NCBI RefSeq assembly: GCF_900115695.1
Contig: NZ_FOXK01000012.1
Location: 62,001-126,000, forward strand
Direction of reading: 5' to 3'
DNA: 64,000 bases
DNA from: Ectopseudomonas toyotomiensis
Lineage (GTDB): Bacteria > Pseudomonadota > Gammaproteobacteria > Pseudomonadales > Pseudomonadaceae
The stretch's first letter is position 1. Each line of letters opens with the position of its first letter. A program made the translations under genes and the position numbers. The notes under the pieces were generated by a model. That model ran no database searches and had not been told where the DNA came from. It was given only the letters and a program-made list of their open reading frames with translations. Of the stretch, positions 1 to 7,927 are shown one piece after another.

Positions 1-716
1 CACCGGCCTTCGGGCCTTACTACTTCTTTCTCGCGATCATCCTCTCGTTCTTCATCGCCGGCGCCATTGGCTGGCTGGTGGAATGGGCGATGATCAGCAA
101 GCTCTACCAGCGTCCGCTGGACACCTTGTTGGCTACCTGGGGGCTGTCCCTGGTGATGCAGCAGGGCTTTCGTTCGATCTTCGGCGCGCGTGAAGTCAGC
201 GCCACGCTGCCGGACTGGCTGATGGGTTCCTGGAACCCGACCGAGGCCATCGACATTCCGCGCAACGGCCTGTTCGTCATGGGCCTGACTCTGCTGCTCA
301 CCGCGCTGCTGTTTCTGATGATCTATCGCTCGCGCTGGGGCCTGCAGGTGCGCGCCACCATGCAGAATCGGGTGATGGCACGCTCCGTGGGTATCAACAC
401 CAAGCGCGTCGACCGTATGACCTTCGCCCTCGGCTGCGGCGTTGCCGGCGTGGCTGGCGCGGCCTTCACCACCATCGGTTCGACCGGGCCGACCGCAGGC
501 TCCCTGTACATCGTCGATACCTTCCTGGTGGTGGTGTTCGGCGGTGCCTCCAGCCTGCTCGGCACCATCGCCTCGGCCTTCAGCATCGCCCAGGCGCAAT
601 CGCTGCTGGAGTTCTTCACCAGCGGTTCGATGGCCAAGGTGCTGACCCTGTCCGCCGTGGTGCTGATCCTGATGCTACGTCCGCAGGGGCTGTTCTCGGC
701 CAAGGTGCGCAAATGA
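1..716 (+). CDS. urtB: Urea/short-chain amide ABC transporter permease UrtB (5'-truncated)
   Basis: Inner-membrane permease of the branched-chain amino acid (LIV) transporter superfamily, expected to work with UrtC, UrtD and UrtE to import urea or short amides. The reading frame is open from base 3 to the stop at 714-716, so the 5' end lies outside the window; no internal start should be used. The visible part has several hydrophobic segments and the UrtB-like stretch YQRPLDTLLATWGLSLVMQQ, followed by the conserved cytoplasmic loop near RATMQNR. It is followed after 88 bases by urtC. The neighbouring formamidase and aliphatic amidase suggest that the real substrate may be formamide, acetamide or a relative rather than, or as well as, urea; this is inferred from context only. 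Confidence 0.88.
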   Translation, partial: PAFGPYYFFLAIILSFFIAGAIGWLVEWAMISKLYQRPLDTLLATWGLSLVMQQGFRSIFGAREVSATLPDWLMGSWNPTEAIDIPRNGLFVMGLTLLLTALLFLMIYRSRWGLQVRATMQNRVMARSVGINTKRVDRMTFALGCGVAGVAGAAFTTIGSTGPTAGSLYIVDTFLVVVFGGASSLLGTIASAFSIAQAQSLLEFFTSGSMAKVLTLSAVVLILMLRPQGLFSAKVRK

Positions 717-719
717 AAA

Positions 720-778
720 GTAGGAGCCCGCTTGCGGGCGATTGCAAACCTGTTCATCGCCCGCAAGCGGGCTCCTAC
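720..778. repeat. Intergenic palindrome, 22-bp arms (REP-like)
   Basis: A perfect 22-bp inverted repeat (arms 720-741 and 757-778, core AGCCCGCTTGCGGGCG) with a 15-base loop lies between urtB and urtC. It has the form of a Pseudomonas REP doublet. It may attenuate or stabilise the operon transcript; there is no T-tract to make it a classical terminator. Confidence 0.85.
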
Positions 779-804
779 GGGATTGTTGAATTGAGGGCAT
801 GGGC

Positions 805-1974
805 ATGAATCCGACACTCGACAAACTGCTCGGCGGCAAGCAAGGCGCCATCGGCCTGGCGCTGCTCGCCACGCTGATTCTGGTGGTGTTCCCACTGGCG
901 CTGGATGCCTTCCGCCTGAACATGGTAGGCAAGTACCTGACCTACGCCTTCGTCGCCGTCGGCCTTGTGTTGTGCTGGGGCTATGGCGGCATCCTGAGCC
1001 TTGGCCAGGGCATCTTCTTTGGCCTGGGCGGTTACTGCATGGCGATGTTCCTCAAGCTCGAGGCGTCCGACCCGGAAAGCACCAAGATCCAGTCCACACC
1101 CGGCATCCCGGACTTCATGGACTGGAACCAGATCACCGAACTGCCGCTGTTCTGGGAACCCTTCCACAGCCTGAGCTTCACCCTGATCGCGGTGGTGGCG
1201 GTGCCGGTGTTGTTGGCCTTGGTGATCGGTATCGCGATGTTCAAGCGCCGCGTCGGTGACGTGTATTTCTCCATCGTCACCCAGGCCATTGCGCTGATCC
1301 TCACCGTGCTGATCATCGGCCAGCAGGGTTTGACCGGCGGGGTCAACGGCATTACCGACCTGCGCACGCTCAAAGGCTGGGACATCCGTAGCGACGAGGC
1401 CAAGCTGATCCTCTACTTCGTCAGTGCGGTGCTGCTGATCGGCTGCATTCTCATCGCCCGTTTCATCATCGCCTCCAAGCTCGGTCGCCTGCTGTTGGCG
1501 ATGCGCGACAAGGAAGAGCGGGTGCGCTTCTCCGGTTACGACGTGGCCAGCTTCAAGATCTTCGTGTTCTGCGTCGGCGCAGCGTTCGCCGGTATCGGTG
1601 GGGCGATGTTCACCTTGCAGGTGGGCTTCATGTCGCCGAGCTTCGTCGGCATCGTGCCATCGATCGAAATGGTCATCTTCGCCGCGGTCGGCGGGCGCCT
1701 GTCGCTGCTCGGTGCGGTGTACGGCGCGCTACTGGTCAACTTCGGCAAGACCTATTTCTCCGAGAGCTTCCCCGAGCTGTGGCTGTACCTGATGGGCGGC
1801 CTGTTCATCGTCGTGGTCATGTATTTCCCCAATGGTCTGGCCGGCCTGTGGGACAGCCACGGTAAGCGCTGGCTGGCGCGATTGCGGCGCAAACCACAGG
1901 CGGTCGCTACGCCGGCTCCCGTGGTCGTTGCCAGCAGCAAGCGTCCCACCCCTGATCTGGAGACCACGCCATGA
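805..1974 (+). CDS. urtC: Urea/short-chain amide ABC transporter permease UrtC
   Basis: Second membrane subunit of the LIV-type importer, about 389 residues. It has a long series of hydrophobic helices, the UrtC-like segment GKYLTYAFVAVGLVLCWGYG at about residues 35-55 and the loop motif QQGLTGGVNGITDL. The acidic insert around EASDPESTKIQ is typical of UrtC rather than LivM. ATG at 805 is preferred over ATG at 799 because GAGGG lies 7 bases upstream of 805. The C-terminus is basic and proline-rich. The stop overlaps the urtD start (ATGA), indicating translational coupling. Confidence 0.88.
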   Translation: MNPTLDKLLGGKQGAIGLALLATLILVVFPLALDAFRLNMVGKYLTYAFVAVGLVLCWGYGGILSLGQGIFFGLGGYCMAMFLKLEASDPESTKIQSTPGIPDFMDWNQITELPLFWEPFHSLSFTLIAVVAVPVLLALVIGIAMFKRRVGDVYFSIVTQAIALILTVLIIGQQGLTGGVNGITDLRTLKGWDIRSDEAKLILYFVSAVLLIGCILIARFIIASKLGRLLLAMRDKEERVRFSGYDVASFKIFVFCVGAAFAGIGGAMFTLQVGFMSPSFVGIVPSIEMVIFAAVGGRLSLLGAVYGALLVNFGKTYFSESFPELWLYLMGGLFIVVVMYFPNGLAGLWDSHGKRWLARLRRKPQAVATPAPVVVASSKRPTPDLETTP

Positions 1975-2732
1975 ACAGCCCAGCAGGCTTTCAGGCCGCC
2001 AAGCCGGTACTGGCCATCGAGGGGCTGACCGTGTCCTTCGACGGCTTCAAGGCGGTCAACGACCTTAACCTCTACGTCGACCGCAACGAGGTGCATGTGG
2101 TGATCGGCCCCAACGGGGCCGGCAAGACCACGGTGCTCGACCTTATCTGCGGCAAGACCCGCGCCACCGCCGGCAGCATCGATTTCGACGGCCGTGAGCT
2201 GACCAGGATGCGCGAGTTCGACATCGTCCGTGCGGGCGTCGGGCGCAAGTTCCAGAACCCATCGATCTACGAAAACCTGACGGTGTTCGAGAACCTGGAG
2301 ATGTCCTACCCGGCCGGGCGCAAGGTGTTCGGCGCGTTGTTCTTCAAGCGCACGCAAGAGGTGATCGAGCGGGTCGAACAGGTGGCGCAGGAAATCATGC
2401 TCGGCGATCACCTGCACCGTCAGGCCGACCTGCTTTCGCATGGGCAGAAACAGTGGCTGGAGATCGGTATGCTGCTGATGCAGGACCCGCAACTGCTGAT
2501 GCTCGACGAGCCGGTGGCCGGCATGAGCGTGAGCGAGCGAGTGGCCACGGCCGATCTGCTCAACCGCATCAGCCAAGGCCGCTCGGTGCTGGTCATCGAG
2601 CACGACATGGAGTTCGTGAAAAGCATCGCCCACCGCGTCACCGTGCTGCACCAGGGCAAGGTGCTGGCCGAGGGCAGCATGGAGGCGGTGCAGAGTAATC
2701 CCAAGGTGATCGAGGTGTACCTGGGGCATTGA
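1971..2732 (+). CDS. urtD: Urea/short-chain amide ABC transporter ATPase UrtD
   Basis: Cytoplasmic ATPase of the importer, 253 residues, the normal size for UrtD. Walker A is GPNGAGKT near residue 46, the signature region reads LSHGQKQWLEIG (a UrtD/LivG-type variant) and Walker B is LLMLDEPVAGM. It overlaps urtC by 4 bases and pairs with urtE to make the ATPase heterodimer. Nothing unusual was seen apart from the palindrome that follows its stop. Confidence 0.9.
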   Translation: MNSPAGFQAAKPVLAIEGLTVSFDGFKAVNDLNLYVDRNEVHVVIGPNGAGKTTVLDLICGKTRATAGSIDFDGRELTRMREFDIVRAGVGRKFQNPSIYENLTVFENLEMSYPAGRKVFGALFFKRTQEVIERVEQVAQEIMLGDHLHRQADLLSHGQKQWLEIGMLLMQDPQLLMLDEPVAGMSVSERVATADLLNRISQGRSVLVIEHDMEFVKSIAHRVTVLHQGKVLAEGSMEAVQSNPKVIEVYLGH

Positions 2733-2750
2733 TGGCCATGGCTACGCAAC

Positions 2751-2808
2751 GGTGCGCGCGGCGCACCCTACACCCGGGTATCAGACCGTAGGGTGCGCGG
2801 TGCGCACC
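2751..2808. repeat. Palindrome of the GTAGGGTGCGCC family
   Basis: Two inverted copies of a 21-base unit (2751-2771 and 2788-2808; unit begins GTAGGGTGCGC and ends GCGCACC) lie between urtD and urtE. Each arm also contains its own small GC-rich palindrome. The same family recurs near 5045, 6676-6729, 23686-23740, 36959 and 60473-60537. Confidence 0.85.
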
Positions 2809-2829
2809 GTCTATGTTGGAGTGACAAAC

Positions 2830-3519
2830 ATGTTCCAGATCAGCAACCTCGCTTCCGGCTACGGCCAGAGCCAGATCCTCCACGAGCTCAACCTCGACGT
2901 GGCGAAGAAGGAAATCGTCGCGGTGATGGGCCGTAACGGCATGGGCAAGACCACCTTGTTCAAGAGCCTGATGGGCATCCTGCCGCAGTGGGGCGGGCAG
3001 ATCCGCGTGGACGGCAAGGATGTGTCGAAACTGGAGACCCATCAGCGTGTGGAAAGCGGCGTCGCCTACGTGCCGCAGGGGCGGATGATCTTCCCCAGTA
3101 TGACCGTGCTGGAAAACATCCAGACCGGTTTGCCGGCCTCCGCTGGCGGCAAGGTGCCGGACGATCTCTATGCATTGTTCCCGGTGCTGCTTGAGATGCG
3201 CCACCGCAAGGGCGGCAACCTCTCCGGTGGCCAGCAGCAACAGCTGGCCATCGCCCGCGCGCTGGCCACCAACCCCAAGGTGCTGCTGCTCGATGAGCCG
3301 ACCGAGGGCATCCAGCCGTCGATCATCAAGGACATCGCCCGCAGCCTGAAGGAGATCCGCAACATGCGCGATCTGACCATCGTGGTGTCCGAGCAGGTGT
3401 TGTCGTTCACCATGGAAATCGCCGACCGCTTCCTGGTCATCGAGAAGGGCAAGTTCGTCGTTGAGGAAACCCGCGACAAGGTCGATGAGGCGAGCATCAG
3501 CCGTTATCTGTCGGTGTGA
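2830..3519 (+). CDS. urtE: Urea/short-chain amide ABC transporter ATPase UrtE
   Basis: Second ATPase subunit, 229 residues from the ATG at 2830, which has GGAG 9 bases upstream. The frame is open upstream through the repeat, but that extension would be repeat-encoded and is rejected. Walker A is GRNGMGKT, signature LSGGQQQQLAIARAL, Walker B VLLLDEPTEGIQPS, all as in UrtE/LivF. It closes the transporter block; fmdA starts 275 bases later. Confidence 0.9.
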   Translation: MFQISNLASGYGQSQILHELNLDVAKKEIVAVMGRNGMGKTTLFKSLMGILPQWGGQIRVDGKDVSKLETHQRVESGVAYVPQGRMIFPSMTVLENIQTGLPASAGGKVPDDLYALFPVLLEMRHRKGGNLSGGQQQQLAIARALATNPKVLLLDEPTEGIQPSIIKDIARSLKEIRNMRDLTIVVSEQVLSFTMEIADRFLVIEKGKFVVEETRDKVDEASISRYLSV

Positions 3520-3530
3520 TGGCCCGTTCT

Positions 3531-3592
3531 TGTAGCCCGGATGCAATCCGGGGCGGAGTTTCGGTCTGTCCCCGGAATTCATCCGGGCTACA
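3531..3592. repeat. Intergenic palindrome, TGTAGCCCGGAT family
   Basis: Imperfect inverted repeat with arms at 3531-3553 and 3570-3592 (TGTAGCCCGGAT... / ...ATCCGGGCTACA) lies between urtE and fmdA. Related single copies occur at 37025-37045 and 57049-57071. The rest of the gap (3593-3794) shows no recognisable gene. Confidence 0.8.
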
Positions 3593-3794
3593 CAATTGAC
3601 TCCCGCTTTACGGCCGGCGTGTTCTCCATGCGCCGGCCGCTTTTTCGTGTCCGCGAAAAAGGCCGTAGGCCCCGTGGAATCTGGTGTCTGGGCATACGTC
3701 ATCCAACGTATTGGCCGATTTCACCGCGCGTTCGAGACTGGCTGCGTACCCCGGCACAGGCCGGCATTCCTCACAGGTCTTATGGAGCTCAGTC

Positions 3795-5024
3795 ATGACC
3801 GATACCCTGATCAAGGTCGACCTCAACCAGGCTGCTACCGATAACGAACAGGTGCACAACCGCTGGCACCCGGACATTCCCATGGCCTGCTGGGTCAACC
3901 CGGGCGATGACTTCATCCTCGAGACCTATGACTGGACCGGCGGTGCGATCAAGAACGATGACGACGCCAGCGACGTGCGCGACGTCGACCTGTCTACCGT
4001 GCATTACCTGTCCGGCCCGGTGGGCGTGAAAGGCGCTCAGCCGGGCGACCTGCTGATCGTCGAACTGCTCGATATCGGCGCCAAGCAGGACATGCTCTGG
4101 GGCTTCAACGGCTTCTTCTCGAAGAACAATGGCGGTGGTTTTCTCACCGACCACTTCCCCTCTGCACAGAAGTCGATCTGGGACTTCGAGGGCATGTTCA
4201 CCAAGAGCCGGCACATTCCCGGCGTACGTTTCGCCGGACTGATCCATCCGGGGCTGATCGGCTGCCTGCCGGATCACAAGATGCTCGCCGAGTGGAACAA
4301 GCGCGAGCAGGCGCTGATCGATACCAACCCGACCCGCGTACCGCCGCTGGCCAACCCGCCGTTCGCCAGCACCGCGCACATGGGCAAGATGAAGGGCGAG
4401 GCTCGCGACCTGGCGGCCGCGACAGGCGCGCGCACCGTGCCGCCGCGTGAGCACGGCGGCAACTGCGACATCAAGGACCTGTCGCGTGGCTCGAAGATCT
4501 TCTTTCCGGTCTATGTCGACGGCGCCGGCCTGTCGGTCGGCGACCTGCACTTCAGCCAGGGCGACGGCGAGATCACCTTCTGCGGCGCCATCGAGATGGC
4601 CGGCTGGGTGCACATGAAAGTCGAGCTGATCAAGGGCGGCATGGCCAAGTACGGCATCAAGAACCCGATCTTCAAGCCCAGCCCGATCGTGCCCACCTAC
4701 AACAACTACCTGATCTTCGAAGGCATTTCGGTCGACGACGACGGCAAGCAGCACTACCTGGACGTCAACCTGGCCTACAAGCAGGCCTGCCTCAACGCCA
4801 TCAACTACCTGACCAAGTTCGGCTACTCGCCGGCCCAGGGCTACTCGCTGCTTGGTTCGGCGCCGGTGCAGGGGCATATCAGCGGCGTGGTCGATATCCC
4901 CAACGCCTGCGCCACGCTGTGGCTGCCGACCGACATCTTCGAGTTCGACATCAACCCCAGCGCCAGCGGCCCGACCAAGTTCCTCGACGGCAGCATCGAC
5001 CTGCCCATCGCCTACGACAAGTGA
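3795..5024 (+). CDS. fmdA: Formamidase FmdA
   Basis: Hydrolyses formamide to formate and ammonia in the cytoplasm; belongs to the FmdA/AmdA acetamidase-formamidase family, not to the nitrilase family. From ATG 3795 the protein is 409 residues, close to the family length of about 407. Family landmarks include WHPDIPMACWVNPGDDF, SGPVGVKGAQPGDLLIVE, PGVRFAGLIHPGLIGCLP and EHGGNCDIKDLSRGSK. GGAG at 3784-3787 supports this start; a longer frame runs upstream through the intergenic region but lacks support. Directly downstream of the transporter and upstream of fmdB and amiE, it indicates growth on amides as a nitrogen source. Confidence 0.93.
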   Translation: MTDTLIKVDLNQAATDNEQVHNRWHPDIPMACWVNPGDDFILETYDWTGGAIKNDDDASDVRDVDLSTVHYLSGPVGVKGAQPGDLLIVELLDIGAKQDMLWGFNGFFSKNNGGGFLTDHFPSAQKSIWDFEGMFTKSRHIPGVRFAGLIHPGLIGCLPDHKMLAEWNKREQALIDTNPTRVPPLANPPFASTAHMGKMKGEARDLAAATGARTVPPREHGGNCDIKDLSRGSKIFFPVYVDGAGLSVGDLHFSQGDGEITFCGAIEMAGWVHMKVELIKGGMAKYGIKNPIFKPSPIVPTYNNYLIFEGISVDDDGKQHYLDVNLAYKQACLNAINYLTKFGYSPAQGYSLLGSAPVQGHISGVVDIPNACATLWLPTDIFEFDINPSASGPTKFLDGSIDLPIAYDK

Positions 5025-5038
5025 TGCTCATGCGCACG

Positions 5039-5065
5039 GCCACCCTAGGGTGCGCCGTGCGCACC
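5039..5065. repeat. Single copy of the GTAGGGTGCGCC repeat
   Basis: One unit of the repeat (CTAGGGTGCGCCGTGCGCACC, positions 5045-5065) preceded by CACCCTAG, in the 61-base gap between fmdA and fmdB. Confidence 0.7.
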
Positions 5066-5085
5066 GAATTTATCGAGGTTTTGCC

Positions 5086-5433
5086 ATGCCCATCTACGAA
5101 TACGACTGCCCGAGTTGCGGCGACTTCAGCGTGCTGCGGCCGATGGCCGAACGTGACGCCGCCTGCGCCTGCCCGTACTGCGACGCGCCGAGCGAGCGGG
5201 TGATTCTCAGCGCACCGGGGTTGACCAGCATGGCCGGCAGCCAGCGCCGCGCCCATGAAACCAACGAGCGCAGCGCCCACGCGCCGCAGAGCCTGGAAGA
5301 GTACAAGGCCAACCGCAAGCACCCGGCCGGCTGCGGTTGCTGCGGCCCGAGCAAACCGGTCGAACGCACCAAGGCCAACCCCCACGGCCTCAAGGCCAGC
5401 CCATCGGCACGGCCGTGGATGATCAGTCACTGA
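5086..5433 (+). CDS. fmdB: FmdB-family zinc ribbon protein
   Basis: Small protein of 115 residues. The N-terminus [12 protein letters not shown] with a second pair CPYC at about residues 29-32 is the canonical FmdB zinc ribbon (CxxC...CxxC). A further cluster CGCCG near residue 82 is an additional possible metal site. FmdB proteins were named as regulators of formamidase in Methylophilus; direct biochemical evidence is limited, so the role here (regulation or assembly of amide-utilisation enzymes) is inferred from position between fmdA and amiE. The start at 5086 follows GAGG at 5075-5078. Confidence 0.85.
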   Translation: MPIYEYDCPSCGDFSVLRPMAERDAACACPYCDAPSERVILSAPGLTSMAGSQRRAHETNERSAHAPQSLEEYKANRKHPAGCGCCGPSKPVERTKANPHGLKASPSARPWMISH

Positions 5434-5443
5434 GGCTGTTTAT

Positions 5444-5508
5444 TGGGTCCCCGCCTGCGCGGGGATGACGTGGGTTTTCACCGTCATTCCCGCGAAGGCG
5501 GGAATCCA
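5444..5508. repeat. Palindrome with GTCATTCCCGCG unit
   Basis: Imperfect inverted repeat: TCCCCGCCTGCGCGGGGATG on the left and CATTCCCGCGAAGGCGGGAA (within 5482-5508) on the right. It lies between fmdB and amiE and is a type of small mobile-like repeat common in proteobacterial intergenic regions. Confidence 0.75.
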
Positions 5509-5523
5509 GTTCGCAGAACGTTC

Positions 5524-5608
5524 CTGTAGGCGCGGCTGGGCGGCATTGCGCTTCAGCTGCGATAGAAGGCCAAACAGAGAAAGCTTCGCGGCTGAAGCCG
5601 CTCCCACA
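5524..5608. repeat. REP-like element, CTTCGCGGCTGAAGCCGCTC
   Basis: The unit at about 5584-5607 matches the widespread Pseudomonas REP pattern (TTCGCGGCTGAAGCCGCTCC), with a degenerate partner at about 5524-5560. It directly follows the previous palindrome, so two unrelated repeat families are stacked upstream of amiE. Confidence 0.7.
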
Positions 5609-5638
5609 AACAAGCAGTCAACCGGAGGACATACAGCC

Positions 5639-6679
5639 ATGCGCCACGGCGATATTTCCAGCAGCCCTGACACCGTCGGCGTCGCCGTCGTCAATTACAA
5701 GATGCCGCGCTTGCATACCAAGGCCGAAGTGCTCGACAACGCGCGCAAGATCGCCGAGATGATCAAGGGCATGAAGCTCGGCCTGCCTGGCATGGACCTG
5801 GTGGTGTTCCCCGAGTACAGCACCATGGGCATCATGTACGACAAGGACGAGATGATGGCCACCGCCGCTACCATCCCCGGCGAGGAAACGGCGATCTTCT
5901 CCGCCGCCTGCCGCGAGGCCAAGACCTGGGGCATCTTCTCGCTCACCGGTGAGCGTCATGAAGAGCACCCGCACAAGGCGCCGTACAACACGCTCATCCT
6001 GATCAACGACCAGGGCGAGATCGTCCAGCGCTACCGCAAGTGCATTCCCTGGTGTCCCATCGAAGGCTGGTATCCGGGCGACCGTACCTATGTGTCCGAA
6101 GGCCCCAAGGGCATGAAGATCAGCCTGATCATCTGCGACGACGGTAACTACCCGGAAATCTGGCGCGACTGCGCGATGAAGGGCGCCGAGCTGATCGTGC
6201 GCTGCCAGGGCTACATGTACCCGGCCAAGGATCAGCAGGTGCTGATGGCCAAGACCATGGCCTGGGCCAACAACTGCTACGTAGCGGTGGCCAACGCCAC
6301 TGGCTTCGACGGCGTGTACAGCTACTTCGGCCACTCGGCGCTGATCGGCTTCGACGGCCGCACCCTGGGCGAATGCGGTGAAGAGGAAATGGGCATCCAG
6401 TACGCTCAACTGTCGGTATCGCAGATTCGCGACGCGCGGGCCAATGACCAGTCGCAGAACCACCTGTTCAAGCTGCTCCATCGTGGCTACACCGGCGTTT
6501 ACAACTCCGGCGACGGCGACAAGGGCGTGGCCGATTGTCCGTTCGAGTTCTACCGCACTTGGGTGCTGGATGCGCAGAAGGCCCAGGAGGACGTGGAGAA
6601 ACTCACTCGCTCGAGCATCGGCGTGGCTGACTGCCCGGTGGGCGAGTTGCCGCATCCGGGCAAGGAGCGGGTGGTGTAG
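5639..6679 (+). CDS. amiE: Aliphatic amidase AmiE
   Basis: Hydrolyses short aliphatic amides (acetamide, propionamide) to the acid and ammonia; nitrilase superfamily, cytoplasmic. From ATG 5639 the protein is 346 residues, exactly the P. aeruginosa AmiE length, and the start MRHGDISSS matches it. The catalytic triad E59 (VFPEYS), K134 (RYRKC) and C166 (IICDDGN) is in the expected positions. An upstream in-frame extension to 5465 is repeat-derived and is rejected; GGAGG at 5622-5626 supports 5639. The stop TAG lies inside the next palindromic repeat. AmiE rather than formamidase AmiF is favoured by near-identity to AmiE and because FmdA already covers formamide. Confidence 0.97.
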   Translation: MRHGDISSSPDTVGVAVVNYKMPRLHTKAEVLDNARKIAEMIKGMKLGLPGMDLVVFPEYSTMGIMYDKDEMMATAATIPGEETAIFSAACREAKTWGIFSLTGERHEEHPHKAPYNTLILINDQGEIVQRYRKCIPWCPIEGWYPGDRTYVSEGPKGMKISLIICDDGNYPEIWRDCAMKGAELIVRCQGYMYPAKDQQVLMAKTMAWANNCYVAVANATGFDGVYSYFGHSALIGFDGRTLGECGEEEMGIQYAQLSVSQIRDARANDQSQNHLFKLLHRGYTGVYNSGDGDKGVADCPFEFYRTWVLDAQKAQEDVEKLTRSSIGVADCPVGELPHPGKERVV

Positions 6680-6729
6680 GGTGCGCCGTGCGCACCATGA
6701 GAACCATTGGTGCGCACGGCGCACCCTAC
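6676..6729. repeat. Palindrome of the GTAGGGTGCGCC family overlapping the amiE stop
   Basis: Perfect 22-bp inverted repeat (6676-6697 and 6708-6729) with a 10-base loop. The amiE stop codon (6677-6679) is formed by the first bases of the left arm. Confidence 0.88.
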
Positions 6730-6742
6730 GGGTAGCTGTCTC

Positions 6743-7765
6743 ATGCCTTTTGCCAACGATATGATCGACAGCAACCGTGAGCGCCTGGAGCACCAAGGCG
6801 TTACCCGGCTGCAATCACGTTTCCTCTTCGAGCCCGCTGCCGTGATGGCCCTGCTACGTTCGCGTATCGTCGGCCAGGACGCGGTGTTGGCGCAGGTCGA
6901 GGCCATGCTCAAGGTGATCAAGGCCGATATCGGCGAGCGTGAGCGGCCGCTGGTGGTCAACCTGTTCATGGGCCCGACGGGCGTCGGCAAGACCGAGATC
7001 GTGCGCCTGCTGGCCCAGGCTATCCATGGTCGCGCCGACGCCTTGTGCCGCATCGACATGCACACCCTGGCCCAGGAACACTACGCCGCCGCGTTGACTG
7101 GCGCGCCGCCCGGTTACGTCGGAAGCAAGGAAGGCACCACGCTGTTCGATGCCGAAGCGATTGCCGGAAGTTTCGGCCGGCCCGGCATCGTGCTGTTCGA
7201 CGAACTGGAGAAGGCCAGCCCGGAAGTGCTGCGCAGCCTGCTCGGCATTCTCGAACATGGCCGGCTGACCCTGACCGCCGGCAGCCGTACCCTGGATTTC
7301 CGCAACAGCCTGATCTTCATGACCAGCAACGTCGGCGCGCAGCAGGCGCAGCGCTACCGGGAGCGTTTCACGCGCGGTTGGCGGCGTTGGTTGGGGCTGG
7401 CACCGAAAGGCGAGGGTGCATTGCTGGAGCAGGTGCTGCACGAGCGTTTCGAGCCGGAATGGCTCAATCGCCTCGACCGCATTCTGGTCTTCGAGCGTGT
7501 CGACGAGCAGTGGTTGGATGCCTTGCTGAATATCGAACTGGACAAGCTCAACCAGCGCCTGGGGCGCCAGGGCCGCTCGCTACAGGTGGAGCAGAGCGCC
7601 CGCGCCTGGCTGTGCCGCGAGCATGACATTCGCTTCGGTGCTCGCGCGCTGGCGCGCCGTATACGTACCGAGCTGGAGCCGGCGATTGCTGAGCGGCTAT
7701 TGGCGCAACCGGATCTGCTCCGCTTGTCCTGCACAGCTAAAGATGGCCACCTGTTGATCAATTAG
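6743..7765 (+). CDS. amiB: AAA+ ATPase AmiB (ClpB-like, amidase operon)
   Basis: ATPase of 340 residues resembling a single ClpA/ClpB AAA+ module. Walker A is GPTGVGKTE near residue 77, Walker B VLFDELEKA with the Clp-type GYVGS pore-loop region just before it, sensor-1 MTSNVG, and a C-terminal Clp domain-2 region (HDIRFGARALARRI). P. aeruginosa has a homologous amiB directly after amiE, with amiC, amiR and amiS beyond; here none of those three follows, and gcd comes next. Function in the amidase operon is not firmly known; a chaperone role is inferred from the Clp fold. ATG 6743 is chosen because the longer frame begins within the repeat. Confidence 0.88.
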   Translation: MPFANDMIDSNRERLEHQGVTRLQSRFLFEPAAVMALLRSRIVGQDAVLAQVEAMLKVIKADIGERERPLVVNLFMGPTGVGKTEIVRLLAQAIHGRADALCRIDMHTLAQEHYAAALTGAPPGYVGSKEGTTLFDAEAIAGSFGRPGIVLFDELEKASPEVLRSLLGILEHGRLTLTAGSRTLDFRNSLIFMTSNVGAQQAQRYRERFTRGWRRWLGLAPKGEGALLEQVLHERFEPEWLNRLDRILVFERVDEQWLDALLNIELDKLNQRLGRQGRSLQVEQSARAWLCREHDIRFGARALARRIRTELEPAIAERLLAQPDLLRLSCTAKDGHLLIN

Positions 7766-7775
7766 CAGCCGGTTT

Positions 7776-7792
7776 CTCTACACTCTGTAGAG
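7776..7792. other. Small hairpin between amiB and gcd
   Basis: CTCTACA-CTC-TGTAGAG forms a 7-bp perfect stem 11 bases after the amiB stop. No T-tract follows, so terminator function is uncertain. It may instead be an operator. Confidence 0.4.
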
Positions 7793-7927
7793 CGTTGGGT
7801 GGCGACACGTCCAGCATACGGCTTTGCAAGTGCAGCCTTACTCGCAGAATCGCTGAACTCTATCCCTCACTTCGCATCCACAGATCACGGCCCCGATCTC
7901 CGGGGGCAGCGTTTCGGGGAGCGAGCA

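Noticed and set aside
720-778. Rho-independent terminator after urtB
   Set aside because: The hairpin lacks a T-tract and sits inside an operon; it fits a REP-type repeat better.
5465-5638. N-terminal extension of AmiE
   Set aside because: Encoded by two intergenic repeats; the AmiE family N-terminus is at 5639.
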